Under the pieces are notes generated by a model. The model was not told the origin of the DNA. It saw nothing but the letters and a program-made list of their open reading frames with translations, and ran no database searches. Shown here piece by piece: positions 23,463 to 36,024 of a stretch of DNA of 64,000 bases (positions within the stretch are counted from its first letter, which is position 1; each line of letters begins with the position of its first letter). The translations under genes and the position numbers were made by a program. This DNA is from Sialis fuliginosa (lineage: Eukaryota; Arthropoda; Insecta; Megaloptera; Sialidae): contig OY540813.1 of the NCBI GenBank assembly GCA_961205875.1, forward strand, positions 10,449,001-10,513,000, in the 5' to 3' direction.

Positions 23463-25670
23463 AAAATATAAAATCAGATAAGTACACCGCACCAGAGAAA
23501 TATTTCTGTGCCTATAGAGATAAAAAAATCTACACATGCCTATTTACATAAATGTTTTAATATCGCGAGATTAATATGTTCACTTCTGTATTTAATTAAC
23601 ATATTGGGTTTAATATATCTGATAAGTATGACATTATTGAATGTTGTATTATAACTGTATATACACTTATGGTGACGTAGATGGGTGTAGCTAGTGCAAG
23701 ATGCAAGGGGGCCTGCAGATTCTGACAATCCATCTTATTGGTAACATGCAATGACATGTTACGTAGATATGTGTAAACTTGGCGTGCTACAAAGAAATAT
23801 AAAATTAGAATTTTACTTTCTTGTCTATAATGAGTAATATTATACTTTACATAACAAGCTAAGTGGCTATTTTACGAAATTGTGGAACAAAACGATGTCA
23901 GCCATCTTTTCTCAAATGTCAAATTCAATGTATATTTTCCATAGATTTTTTTTCGATGTTCCTAACACAATTATTAATTTTTTAGGACTTTTTAAATTAT
24001 GAGGCTAATCACTTTTTTGCTACGTATGTATCATCTATTTTTTACTTTCTTATAAGTAAGTATTATTATGCCGATTTAGATCTTCCCTAAATCCATCTTG
24101 GTAGCTGTCTGTCGATCTGTAAATGCTGTTACTCAAAAACAACAAATCGTGGAAGGGTAAAATTTTACAACCGGAAATGGATGTTTATTCTTGTCAAAAT
24201 TAAATTAAGAATAAAATAAAACAAATAAGAAAAATTATGTTATACATTCCATTAATAAATAGATGAAATATTGAGTTTTATTGCAATATTCATTTATTTG
24301 CTTAGAGCAATTATTAATTAATAGACATACTTTACTGTAACTGATAAATACTGATATCTGTAAATGTTCCCGCAGACCCCTATGTATGTATCTATGTTCG
24401 CTCCCTTAAGATCACGTATCCATTAGTATGCTTAATGTCATTAGATAATTATTATTACATATTTGTTCTGATAGATTAGAGTAGTGTTAATTATTAACTA
24501 AAGCAATACAAGTACATGTGTTTGCTGGGCCGAGTTTTCTGCATATTTAGACTTATTCAACAGGAGCTGATTTCATTTCATATCAATTTTAGTTCAGTTG
24601 ATTACAGTATACAAAAAATATCAAACATATTGTATTGATATAACTTTTTTAATAAGGTTCTTCGTTTTGTACGTATTATCTGTATGGAATTAACATACAT
24701 ACTTAATGATAAAACGTATATTTTTTAATACATTAAATATATAAATATAATAACAAATTTATTAAATCTTTTTACTTTGATTGGTTATAATACATACATT
24801 TTAGTTTTTAAAATTTTTCTCTGTTTATTTATTCCGATACAAAATCTATTCTATTTTTACATATGATATATATGATAAAATCTTCTGTATTGGTTTAAGG
24901 ATTTTAGTCATACAAACAGAATAAAGCCGTTTTTAATAAGAATATTTCTAAGAAAATCTTTTGATTAAAACAATATTCATTTTTCTTCCAAAACATTTTT
25001 TTGTTGAACGTTATTTTGATTTACGAAAATCTAAACATAAAACGAAACCGAATATATTTTTTTAAATCAAACAAATAACATTCATTTAAAAATAAAAAGA
25101 CATCCTGAAAAAAACGTCATATTTCACAAGAGTTTCTTCAAGAGACAGCATTCGTGTTAAAAGGAAGAAGGGGAGAGGGGTGGAATGTGCAAGAGTCACA
25201 TAACATTTCAACTATAATAAATTTCACTTTGATTTTGACAAAACTACATGAATTCGAAGTAAACTTTTCACGGATATTCAGACTTGTTGGCGCCTATTTC
25301 TTACAGACAGTTTTAAATACGGTAGACTGGCATGATGATACAAAAAAACGAGACATAGAGAAATAGTTATATTACAATAGAAATAACTATCCAATTACAT
25401 ATATTTTCTGTTGTAAAAATGGGTGCTATATTTCTTGAATTTTTTATCAATAGCACTCAAGCATTGTATAAGTTTCAATTAAAAAACAGATGCCTTCAAA
25501 AAATTACTCCACTTAAAGAAATTTTATCACCATGAACATACAACAATATAATAACGACATGTTAATTTATGTAATTTAAGTAAAACTATACTTATTGGTA
25601 TAATTTTTTTAAATAAAAAAGTTGTTTCTGAAAGTTGGTAATGGTAAATGAATCACATTCTTTAATATTG
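23463..25670. other. Intronic stretch with a low-level repeat
   Basis: The stretch 24163-24240 (ACAACCGGAAATGGATGTTT, CTTGTCAAAATTAAATT) resembles 29818-29890, suggesting an old shared repeat. No exon is supported. Confidence 0.4.
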
Positions 25671-25677
25671 ACGATCC

Positions 25678-26195
25678 CCAAGGTATATAAAGACAAGGTA
25701 GTCTCCTTAGCTTTTTGACCAATCAGCGTTGACACGGAAATTGATGTCACCACAAAGACATTTTTAAATGTTGGAAATGTATATGTAATAGAATATGAAT
25801 TACAAAAAATTCCTTTATTTATCTTGTTTTCGTATTTTTTGATATTTTAACAATACATACAATCAGAAGTACAAATTCAACATTGCAAAATCATAAAAAA
25901 GCTATTAAAGACAATTTGGTTTATTCGGGAAGTGTCCTTTTTACTATTCTTAAGTTGGCAATGCGTTCTGTGATTCTGACTTTGCAATGTCGAATTTGTA
26001 CTTCTTTGCTTCTATGTGTTGTTAAAATATCAAAAAATACGAAAACAAGAATAAATACAGGAATTTTTTGTAATTGATATTCTATTATATGTACTTTTCT
26101 AACATTTGAATATGTCTTCGTGGTGACGTCAATTCTCGTACCAACGCTGATTGGTCAAGGAGCTGATGAGACTACCTTGTCTTTATATACCTTGG
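25678..26195. mobile_element. Foldback MITE, hAT-like
   Basis: A 518-bp element that is almost entirely palindromic. Its ends are CCAAGGTATATAAAGACAAG and the exact mirror CTTGTCTTTATATACCTTGG. Arms of more than 200 bp surround a short centre (about 25910-25960). ACGATCC flanks both sides (25671-25677 and 26196-26202); reading one base further gives an 8-bp GACGATCC and a CAAGG tip, which suits hAT. Arm divergence is small, so this looks fairly young. Short open frames inside are by-products of the palindrome. Confidence 0.8.
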
Positions 26196-26202
26196 ACGAT
26201 CC

Positions 26203-26765
26203 TTTCTTTGCGCCATCCTCTAAGAAATACTAATAATAGATTTCTGAATATAAAACTTTTTTATTGTTTTCTGTTTTATATTACACTTAACATAACAGTT
26301 TTGATGTTATATGTATATTATTGTATATATCAACGTTTTATCTCTTTTACAGTTAAAAGCTTTGAAAATCTGGATCCGTAATTATCAAATGGTGCTTATT
26401 ACTTAATAAATTTCAAACTCTCATATCTGGTTTTACTTTATAATGAAATAAACAGAATCCCCTCAAGGGTTTATTTAATGTAATATGTTATACAGATTTA
26501 ACACAGATGTGACAACCTCACACTGTAAACATCTACGAATTATCAACGTTGAACAGATATCTCGTTTAATATTCTATGTTTCCGCCATAGTTTCTGTTAT
26601 TTATATATGCTATGTTCTCATGTGACTCTCCTCATCATAATATTTTATTCATATATTATACTACCAAATAGGTATTAGTACCAGTACTGTCTACTTTGTT
26701 ATAAATGCTCTGTATTACATATATTTGCTGACCAATAAGTAAATATTTTATAGTTGAGTCATAAC
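26203..26765. other. Intronic AT-rich stretch, no feature seen
   Basis: No gene, repeat copy or splice pair recognised. Confidence 0.55.
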
Positions 26766-26770
26766 CAATT

Positions 26771-26880
26771 TTTGCTTCCTCGCAATATCGAAGATACGAG
26801 AAGATTTGTGATCGTTTTAAAATGAGACAAAAAAAATTTCTCCGATTTCAAAATTTTAAATTGATCTTTTCGTTTATACT
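26771..26880 (+). repeat. Interspersed repeat D, copy 1 (short)
   Basis: It shares CTTCCTCGCAATATCGAAGA, TACGAGAA and GATCGTTTTAAAATGAGACA with 31171-31500 and 44550-44790. This copy is cut off by the adjoining Helentron-like element at 26886. Confidence 0.65.
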
Positions 26881-26885
26881 ATATA

Positions 26886-27464
26886 ACTAGCAGACCTGCC
26901 CGGTGCTTCGCCCGCGTTGCATAATTTTTTTTTTGCAGCACAAATAATATTTTAAAACAGGGAAAGAAATATTTTGTATGCTTTGTATTCATTATGCATA
27001 CAAAATCTCGGTTCCCTTGTGATATAGGGGATTGTTTTCCCCCCTAAAAACCCTCTTCCCCGAAGTATTATTTCCACCGGATTGAATGAAACTAATAAAA
27101 CCCTCCATATGTGACAGGAGATGAACTATTAATTATTATTTGTAAATTGCAAAATCCACCCCCTTTTGCCCGAATTTATTTTTATAACTAAATCAGTTAC
27201 GCAGGTAAACATATTACAAACCCACCCTCATCCCTCTCTGACGCTATTAGGGGTTGAATTTTGGGAAAGTTGAAATGCGTATTTCATTATTTGTATTTAT
27301 TTTAAGTTTCAAGTAAACCCAATCAAAAAAATATTTTTTCCCATAAAAAATTTTACCTTTCTTAGTGGGTGCTTACTTCATAAAAGAAATACATCCCTAA
27401 CGTTTCTAGGTTCAGGAGTTTCGGCTCGGCGATGATGAGTCAGGACATGTTATATTAATATAGA
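26886..27464 (-). mobile_element. Helentron-like element, reverse orientation
   Basis: On the minus strand it ends GCACCGGGCAGGTCTGCTAG followed by T, with GCAACGCGGGCGAAGC just before. That is the usual 3' end of insect Helentron-like elements. The other end reads CTATATTAATATAACATGTC and CCTGACTCATCATCGCCGAG. It contains no helicase or Rep sequence, so it is non-autonomous. Confidence 0.65.
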
Positions 27465-27945
27465 TTATATAAATTTAAAACATTAAAAAACCTTTATTAC
27501 TATGTAGTAATGACAAGTACCTATAATTCAAGTACGACACATTATAGCCGTTTCCCCCTCCACATATACACACAAAAACTATTTTAGCCTAGATAATAAT
27601 AAAAGCCCAAAACCGAAAATAATCTGCGTATCTAATTTTATGAAATACGTGCCATTTTTCATGTTTTAACCAGACAATAATCATAAAACTGTAGTTCTTT
27701 CTTAAACCATTTTTTCCTGTACTACAATTTTCATTCTTGAATTATACCACCGCATTGAATTGAATATTTTATAAGATTATTCCACGCAAAGGAAAAGTGT
27801 GAAAAACAGTCATAATATTAAAATTGAATGACGTGCACGACCACCTGTTGGCTAGATGTCTTGCATTATTTCAAATGTCTTGATGTTACTTTCTGTGGCC
27901 AGTTTTACACCGTGAAAATCACCTGGGACAAGATTTTATATAATA
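27465..27945. other. Intronic stretch, no feature seen
   Basis: AT-rich sequence without supported features. Confidence 0.5.
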
Positions 27946-27949
27946 TGTT

Positions 27950-28215
27950 TATTAGGATGGGTTAAAAAATAAATGACCTAAAATAAATCCTCGCTGGAGG
28001 ATTACTCTGTAGTTCAATTTTAAGAGGTGCCGCAAAGGGGGGTCTCGTTTCCCATTTAAATAACAATGATTCTTTAGGATTAAAGTTGACTACTGTTGAA
28101 AAAAATTTAAGGACATCATTTTGTAGAAGATAAAATTCTTTACAAAAGTGTCTACAAAGTCATGACCCTCAATTCAACGTATCAAAAGTTACAGACATTC
28201 TAAGTGATATATTTG
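27950..28215 (+). repeat. Interspersed repeat E, copy 1
   Basis: It matches the reverse complement of 43650-43965 through TCCTCGCTGGAGGATTACTC-like, CTCGTTTCCCATTTAAATAA, GGACATCATTTTGTAGAAGA and ATCAAAAGTTACAGACATTC-like phrases. The two lie in opposite orientation about 15.5 kb apart. Non-coding. Confidence 0.65.
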
Positions 28216-29390
28216 TTAAAATGAACGTCTAAGGCTCTCACAACAAAACTATTGTTTTTATAAAAATAAATTAAATAATAATTTTTATGAGAAATTTAAA
28301 AATATAATTATATAGGTGTAAATGCAATGAGTTGAAACTTATAAGCGTTTAAAATATTTATTTTTTTACAAAAATCAGCATTTTAGCGTCAATATTCTAT
28401 AAATATCAATTAAATAGCAAAATATAACTCTCCTACTGAGCTATCGGAAAAAGAAAAATTTGAATGGTGAAATATTAACGATATGATTATAAATTTGCAA
28501 TTGCCCTGATAAAAATTAAACATTTATTAATACAGCAAGAAAGCTATAGTAGTTCCCGCATATACTAATATGACAAAATCAAATATGTCTCTCTAGATTC
28601 TAGAACAGTCGAAATTAAGTCTCTATGATTCTACTGAAAAACTATTTTTACCGTGATAAAAAGTAAAAATTGCATGTTACATTTGTATTTTTACTTATAT
28701 GTTTTGAATACAAGTGAATTTCACTTTATTGTAAAATTCTTATTGTAGCACAAGCACAAAAAAATGTACTTAAGTACCATATAAGTACAATTATTCAGCA
28801 AAAATCTGAACATATAAGTAATTAAAATTTTTACAATATTTCAATAAATGTACTTTAGCACAAGTACTTATGTTTTGTAAAGTACTTAAGTACAAGTATA
28901 ATACAATAACCCTAAAGGAACCTATTTAAATGCATCTACAGTTCTGATTGTATATACATAGGTACCTATGTATATAGGTATATACACATAGTTTTATTTG
29001 TAATAATATGACTGATGAACATTTATCTGTCTTTAAAGCACCATTTCAATCATCTTCTGTACACAACTGGTCCTAAAGAATTCAATTTTCTACCTTATTT
29101 AAATATATGATTGTTCATTAAATTTTATAAATCTTAAATGCAAAATAAACTTAATTATAAAGTAATAAATCTGAATTGATTTTAATTCAGAATTTTATTG
29201 ATAATTAAATTCCCACTCTTAATATTAATTGTCCGTAATTATTAACAGTAATTCAATGTTTATATTTCATGTATAATTCAATTGAAATTTACATTAATTA
29301 AATGATTCGTGCCGATTTTCATAAATTCAAATATATGTATGTGTATATATTTGCCTACTTATGTAGTATCTATATGTACGTATAAAATAT
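28216..29390. other. Intronic AT-rich stretch, no feature seen
   Basis: Nothing supported. A run of AAGTAC/GTACTT motifs (28760-28910) is a low-complexity patch. Confidence 0.5.
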
Positions 29391-29394
29391 GTAG

Positions 29395-29752
29395 AGTCGT
29401 ATGCGGAAGTGGTCGACCAGTTTTCATTCAAATTCGCTGATCACAAACTTAGTAGGCTCCTTTCCTTTCTAGATAAAGAAATACTCTTCGTTAAATAGTA
29501 CTCATGTATATTTGTACGATTAAATTATTACGTAATCTATTGAAAATTGTATGTGTAATTTTTGTGGCAATAAATATTTGATATTCCGAATTTGAGTATT
29601 CAAATATGTTAAACCTGATATGTGTTTTTATTTAAAATGATGTATATAAGGTCTGCCTTAGAAAAAGATGATGTTTGTCTTAATATTTTTTAATCTGTTG
29701 TAAACGATTCTGACCTTTAGGGTGGCAGATGACTTCTGAAGCCCATAGTACA
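29395..29752 (+). repeat. Repeat F, copy 1
   Basis: It aligns collinearly with 40855-41285: GACCAGTTTTCATTCAAATT, TCTAGATAAAGAAATACTCT-like, AGAAAAAGATGATGTTTGTC-like and CTTCTGAAGCCCATAGTAC. Copy 2 has an extra segment of about 75 bp. The pair could be an old duplication of intronic sequence or two copies of an unknown element. Confidence 0.7.
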
Positions 29753-31055
29753 TTCAAATAAGATTACTTTATGTTTATAAATATTATTATAAAATGAATT
29801 GAACATAGAAGCACAAATTACAACTAGAAATGGAGGTTTACTCTTGTCAATTTATAAATTTAAAATAATGCGAATTCGAAAAAAAATATTTTCGCTGCAA
29901 TATACATATGTTTTTATTAAACAATAATGCAATTTTATTAGTTCTACCTCATGGATGCTTTAAATTTTTCTAAATCAGAACCTATAAAAAAAATCAATTC
30001 ATAAATGAATAATTTAAAAATCGGTTTACGTTCAGAAAAGAGGTTAAAAGAAATATTTTCACTTTTTCTTAAACAACTCTTATAATACATTTTATACAAT
30101 TAGTACGCTTATGAATTAAATGTATATATTATATTTTGTAGATGTGATTATTTCATATTAAGTTAATATTTAAATTCTCTGATCTTTGTTATATTTTAAT
30201 AGCTTGGAGGTAGACGATATTTAAACATACATAACTTTATGTACAAAGTAATAATTTAACATAAATTTTATATGACTTCTATCGTGAATATCATGTGTCG
30301 GTCTTATATGTATATTATCATAGAAAGTAAATTTTATATTAATTACTTATTAATTTTATCGTTACTGTATGAAATGAAAATTTATTATTTCCGTATATAC
30401 AACCAGCCTCTCCCTCCATATCAAAGTATTGATTTTTTTTCTGCTCCAACATTATAAACGTAAATATTTAATATTTAATTTCATATGTTGATTAAAAAGA
30501 ACTAACCAATAATATAAAGTTCTAAAAACACTGGAAAGCATTTAGTACCTATCGATTTTAATACATGTATAGATATGAATTTAAATAAAAGAAAAAAAAA
30601 GCGCTTATGAAAATAAATCCCACTGTAATGCTGTGAGAACAAAGTGTGTGTTTTTAATGGGAAGTATAATTTTTATTAAAGCAAATAACTTTTTATAACT
30701 TAACTTGGAAAATCCCCAATTTTATTGAAGCTTGAACAAAAACTGGCATTGGCATTAGTTTTAATTGTAAGTTATAATCTTATTCAAAACATATATAGTA
30801 GATCTTTTATCGATAAAACTTTATGGTAAGGCATAATTTCAAAGCTATACAGAGGTACCAAAAATGTACTGAAGTATAAGTACCTACAGTTATTTTTGCC
30901 AAAAATTCTAATTAAGTAGAAGTACAAATAGTTTACAATTAAGTACACATTGCCAAAGAATCTGTATTGTATATAAGTTGAGACAAAATCGCTTGGTTTT
31001 TTGTGATTTATTTCGATTAATTCAAACTAATTTATACATCACTAACGAAATCGTC
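29753..31055. other. Intronic AT-rich stretch
   Basis: Contains the low-level repeat fragment 29818-29890 (see 24163). No exon is supported. Confidence 0.45.
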
Positions 31056-31059
31056 CCGG

Positions 31060-31520
31060 CTAACATTGTTCTACCCAAAAATAATTTGTTTAAAACTTAG
31101 ACCATAAATTCACATTTTCGTAAATATCTCGGCCCCGGCGCCACCAACCGGGTCTATTTTTTTTTAAATATTGCTTCCTCGCATTATCGAAGATACGAGA
31201 AATTTTTTGATCGTTTTAAAATGAGACAAAAACATTGTTCTCTGATTTCAAAATCTTTCCGTTTCTTCGTGCTTGTCCCCTGAATCCTTGTCACACGCAC
31301 AACTCATAAACCACTTAACCGATATTAATGAAACTTGGTTGGATGATTGGGTCTGGCTTGAGGATGGTCCCATTTCAAAATCGTTTGTAAAGGGGAGGGG
31401 TGACATCATATGGTATAAATATGGCTTCGATACGTCCCGTGGTTTAGGCTTGATGAGAACAGATACATACGCACCAAAGTTTTTATATATTAAGATATAA
31501 ATGGCAACGTTGGTCTTAAA
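31060..31520 (+). repeat. Interspersed repeat D, copy 2
   Basis: The first part (CACATTTTCGTAAATATCTC, CCCCGGCGCCACCAACC) recurs at 39600-39680. From 31171 on it matches 26771 and 44550 (CTTCCTCGCATTATCGAAGA; GTCACACGCACAACTCATAA). The end (CTTCGATACGTCCCGTGGTT, GATGAGAACAGATACATACG) recurs at 39820-39870. The short open frames on both strands here are accidental. Confidence 0.6.
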
Positions 31521-31909
31521 CATATTCTAAGACGCGCGGTATTCATAAAAAACTTAAATAATCTGTGTTAATCCAATGCAAAAAAATATAAAAGCAATAA
31601 TTAAGGCACGTTTAATTGTATTACATGAATTCAATTAAGATTCATTAGAAACATGTATATTAAAATTTGTAAATGAATTGTTTTATTTACTGCGTTCGCT
31701 ATTCTAAATCAGTAATATTTTAAATTTGTAATGTGTTATATGATGTGTGAGTACATAAAGCTAGCAAGAGCTATTATTCTTAAAATATAATAAATTATAT
31801 GCAGTGTGTAATATATTTTAGAAAACACAAACTACAATCTTGATTCTGGAATGCAAGAATGCGGAAAAAATATGTTGAAAGGTTTTTTCTTAAATCAGTT
31901 GTTTTTGTA

Positions 31910-33300
31910 CACTGTTAAAAATTTTTGTAAATTTACTACATTTTTACTAAGCAGTTGCTTTGTAAAATTACAAACTCTCGTATTGTATTGGAATTTTCAA
32001 ACGCATTCGTAGTAATATTGCAATTTGTAATAACAAGAGTACTAAGCAGGTTGCAATTTTACAAATTTTTTGTATTCGTCAGAAACTTGTTGTAATTTTA
32101 CCATTCAAAGTTGTAGAATTAAATCTAAAGTTTTGTAAAATTTCCATACATATTCGGAATTTAATTTTACCACAATTATCTGTAAAATTACTAACCAAAA
32201 TTTGCAATTACAATCTCAAGAAGTGATTGGAAATTTACAAATCATTATTTATTTTTTCAAATTCTGTTTGCATTTTTACAAAAATTCATTCAAGTCATGA
32301 GCGCTATGTATTTTTACAAGTCTTGTTTGTAATTTTAAGTCTAAAACTTTGTAAAATTTCTACACATATTCGGAATTTAATTTTACCACATTTATCTGTA
32401 AAATTACTAACCAAAATTTGCAATTACAATCTCAAGAAGTGATTGGAAATTTACAAATTATTATTTATTTTTTCAAATTCTGTTTGCATTTTTACAAAAA
32501 TTCATTCAAGTCATGAGCGCTATGTATTTTTACAAGTCTTGTTTGTAATTTCAAGTCTAAAACTTTGTAAAATTTCTACACATATTCGGAATTTAATTTT
32601 ACCACATTTATCTGTAAAATTACTAACCAAAATTTGCAATTACAATCTCAAGAAGTGATTGGAAATTTACAAATTATTATTTATTTTTTCAAATTCTGTT
32701 TGCATTTTTACAAAAATTCATTCAAGTCATGAGCGCTATGTATTTTTACAATTCTTATTTGTAATTTCAAGTCTAAAACTTTGTAAAATTTCTACACATA
32801 TTCGGATTTTGATTTTACCAAGATTAATAGTAAAATTACTAACCGAAACTTGCAGTTACAATTACAGGAAATTTACAAATCATTACTTTTTTTTTGAAAA
32901 TTCTGTTTGCATTTTTACAAAATTTCTTTCAAGTCATGAGCGCTATGTATTTTTACAATTCTTGTTTGTAATTTCAAGTCTAAAATTTTGTAAAATTTCT
33001 ATACCTATTTGTAGTCTAATCTTACTAGTTATCAAAAAAATGACTAACTGAAATACGTAATCCAAATTGCAAAAAGTGATTGAAAAATTGTAAAACTTTA
33101 ATTACTTTAGATTTGTTTATATTTTTACTAGTGTCTCTTACAATCATATAGTTTTATGTAATCTTCTAATTCTGCTGTGTAGTTTCAAGTATAAAACTTG
33201 GTATATTTATTTTGCATTTTTATAAAATTGTGACTTATGCAGATTTAAAATTTAATTTGAATGCAGTTCTAAGTAAAATTAGTAGCAAACATTTATACTT
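31910..33300 (+). repeat. Left subterminal array of GTAAAATTAC-like motifs
   Basis: Motifs such as GTAAATTTAC, TGTAAAATTAC, TTTGTAATTTTA and GTAATATTGC recur every 10-40 bases in both directions. The right end of the element (37620-38483) is built from the same words. Such arrays commonly serve as transposase binding sites in subterminal regions; that role is inferred. Confidence 0.6.
32105..33080 (+). repeat. 216-bp tandem repeat, about 4.4 units
   Basis: Units start at 32227, 32443 and 32659 with nearly identical sequence (for example TCAAGTCATGAGCGCTATGT in each), with a partial unit before and a diverged unit after. The period is exactly divisible by three, so each unit shows the same 71-codon open frame ending in TGA. 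This is a side effect of the period, not evidence of a protein. Confidence 0.85.
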
Positions 33301-33911
33301 GAATTGCAAGTATGAAGTATAGATTATAAAAAAATATTTTTTTTTTATTAAAATGTTTTAATATACATGTTGTTTCTGAATATGAAATATGTTAGTTTTA
33401 TAAAAAAAACCTCATAGAATCGATCAAGTGTATAAAAAAAATTGTGAAAGAACCGAATTATTCACTGTGGTAAAAAATAGTGATAAAATTTAATTGTAAG
33501 TGTAATAGGGTATGTTCAAATCTGCATATCAACATTTTTTATATTTGAAAGTAAGTAAATCTTTGCTAATTATTATTTATGAATTATATATAAACTGGTC
33601 AAAATGCCTAAAACAACCTTTATAAATGCTCCATATGCCGGTGTAAAACAACCTTTAATTTTATTCGAATTTGCAAGTCCCGACCAGCATAGAAAAAATC
33701 ATTGTTGCGTTTCTTTTGACATGCCGACACAAGTATAGAACAGTGATTCTCAAAGTGTGGGTCGCGACTCCTAGGAAGGTCGCAGAAAAATTGATGACAT
33801 AAACCGAGTTTAGTAAGCAAACAATTATTTTTTACTTGGTGTGAAAACAGTGTCCACTATTCGCTGAATTAACAATGACAGTTCTCTTGCCATTTGCAAC
33901 CAACTTATTTA

Positions 33912-35290
33912 TAGGCGAGCGGATTATCGAGTCTAGCTCGCTTAGAAATGACAATAACCGACCAATCGACGTTCTAGTGGCTAAAAATGATTTTATTAAA
34001 TTCTTTATATTTTTCTGAGAAAAAACATCTATATACATGATATTTTTTTATGCGGTCCTTCAATAGGTACACACATTTTTTTGTTTAATAAATCTAAATC
34101 TGCATTAAAAAATCTGAAAAAATTATGTAAGCTTCATTGGATTAAAATGAACATTTTTGTCTCATAAACTTTTTTTTAAAATCAATTGTTTTGAAGATAA
34201 AAAATATTTATACTTTAAAAATAGCGAAAAATTCGTATATTTGTGATTTTTTTTCTCGGAAACTAATTGTTCAATCAAAATAAATCAAAAACAAAAAGAA
34301 TCAGCCAACTTTGAACTATAACTATATTTTTTTTCATTTTGATCATTACTGTAATTAAATGTAAAAACTTCATTAGAGCCGAACTCACTCTTTGCGCCGT
34401 AAATCGATACCATGGCTGGCTACAACATTCATTTAATAATAATTGAAATATTTAAATACTGGGATGAATGCATCAATAAAAACACTTTAGAATATTTTTA
34501 TTGCACATTTATTTGTCACGATTATTTTCTTTATTATAATATTATACTTATCAGAACATCTACAAAAAATATTTCTGTTCTTGTTGCGGAAAATTTCCTT
34601 GTACAGCTAAAACATGCTCTTGTTTGGATTTAGATTTAAAATGTTGTTCAGTTTGTAGATGTTTTGATAAGTGTAACAATAAAGAAAATAATTGTAACAA
34701 ATAAATGTGCAATAAAAATATTCTAAAGTGTTTTTATTGAAACTTTCATCCCAGTATTTAAATATTTCAATTATTAAACGAAAATTGTAGCCAGCCATGG
34801 TATCGATTTACGGCGCAAGGAGTGAGTTCGGCTCTAATGAAGTTTTTACATTTAATTACAGTAATAATCAAAATGAAAAAAAATCTAATTATAGTTTAAA
34901 GTTGGCTGATTCTTTTTGTTTATGTTTTATTCTGATCGAACAATTAGTTACCGAGAAAAAAATTCACAAATATACGAATTTTTCGCTATTTTTAAAGTTA
35001 AAATATTTTTTATCTTCAAAACTATAGCTTTAAAAAAAAAGTTTATGAGACAAAAAATGTTTATTTTAATCCAATGAAGCTTACATAATTTTTTCAGATT
35101 TTTTAATGCAGATTTAGATTTATTAAACAAAAAAATGTGTGTACCTATTGAAGGACCGCATAAAAAAATATCATGTATATAGATGTTTTTTCTCAGAAAA
35201 ATATAAAGAATTTAATAAAATCATTTTTAGCCACTAGAACGTCGATTGGTTGGTTAGTGTACTCGAAATAGCTGTAATCCGCTCGCCCTA
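33912..35290 (+). mobile_element. Academ-like foldback element nested in the hAT element
   Basis: Arms of about 650 bp mirror each other: TAGGCGAGCGGATTA at 33912 against TAATCCGCTCGCCCTA ending at 35290, inward to ATCTACAAA/TTTGTAGAT near 34560 and 34650. TTA flanks both sides (33909-33911 and 35291-35293). Tips beginning TAG, a 3-bp duplication and a CXC cysteine cluster at the centre are the same features as in the element at 691-3050, so both probably belong to one superfamily. Identical start-like frames on both arms (MAGYN...) are mirror images from the palindrome. Confidence 0.7.
34561..34704 (+). pseudogene. CXC-domain C-terminal remnant of a transposon protein
   Basis: The frame reads YKKYFCSCCGKFPCTAKTCS, then CLDLDLKCCSVCRCFDKCNN, and stops at TAA. 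The cysteine spacing parallels that of the CXC cluster in the Academ-like gene at 2.2 kb. The frame starts inside the left arm and ends inside the right arm, so nothing of the rest of the protein remains. It would be the last coding piece of the full-length parent. No start codon or expression signal is assignable. Confidence 0.6.
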
Positions 35291-36024
35291 TTATACGAAA
35301 TGGTATTTTCAGTACTGACCAACATCAAAACAAAGCCGCGCTCACTCATCACATTAAATTTAATTTAAAATATTTTAAGTAAACTCAATTAGTTAGTTAA
35401 GTTAATGTCGAAAAATATACAAATAATATTTTGTTCAAAGATGTACTCGAGATAAGTTATTAACTTGTTATTAATTATTATTGATATTAAATTTCGCTAT
35501 TAATCACAATTATGAGTGATTCAATTCAAAAAGTTTGAGAAATACTGGTATAGAACATAGTTTCATGTGAACGCGCTGGCGGAAGGGGTAAATTTTGTTA
35601 CATTTTATTTTCTCACGATGCTAAGCTACTGCGTATGAGCAATAATACGATTTTTGAACAGTCGTTATTAAAAATTTGTTGTGTAAAGATTGATGCTGCT
35701 ACAAGTGATTTTTTATAATTCTGTTGTTTAATCCAATAATTGTTTTTAACGTTTATTGAATATATATCTGTTATAATTCAGGTAACTTTTTCACCTACTT
35801 ACATCTTTAAGCTGTAGCCATTTGTCTAAACAAATGATTTTTATTTTTGGAGTTAAAATTTTAAGGCAAAAGAAATATTTTCTTGTTTCAAATAATTTTT
35901 TTCCAAAACTAAGATTTTAATATTTGAAATGTGTAATCAAATTTTGATAAGTGTTTTAAAATTTCACGACAAATAAGTATAACTTCTAACGCGTGTACAT
36001 AAGTACACATACCCACTTTTTGTT

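Larger units (their letters stand above)
33741..35547. mobile_element. hAT element nested in the DUF4806 transposon
   Basis: The left end CAGTGATTCTCAAAGTGTGG is mirrored by AAAAGTTTGAGAAATACTG at the right. GTATAGAA flanks both ends (33733-33740 and 35548-35555), an 8-bp duplication as expected for hAT. The element's own outer parts are about 170 bp at the left and 257 bp at the right. The middle is occupied by a second nested element (33912-35290). No hAT transposase is present. Confidence 0.8.

Noticed and set aside
32227..33051. Three consecutive, nearly identical open frames of 71 codons
   Set aside because: They follow from a 216-bp tandem repeat whose period is divisible by three. Base composition, Phe/Ile/Leu-rich content and lack of splice or start context argue against coding.
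34412..34798. Matching MAGYN frames on opposite strands
   Set aside because: Mirror images of the two palindromic arms of the foldback element, not two genes.
35775..35790. AATTCAG|GTAACT as another ratchet point
   Set aside because: No pyrimidine tract precedes it, and it lies inside the DUF4806 transposon.
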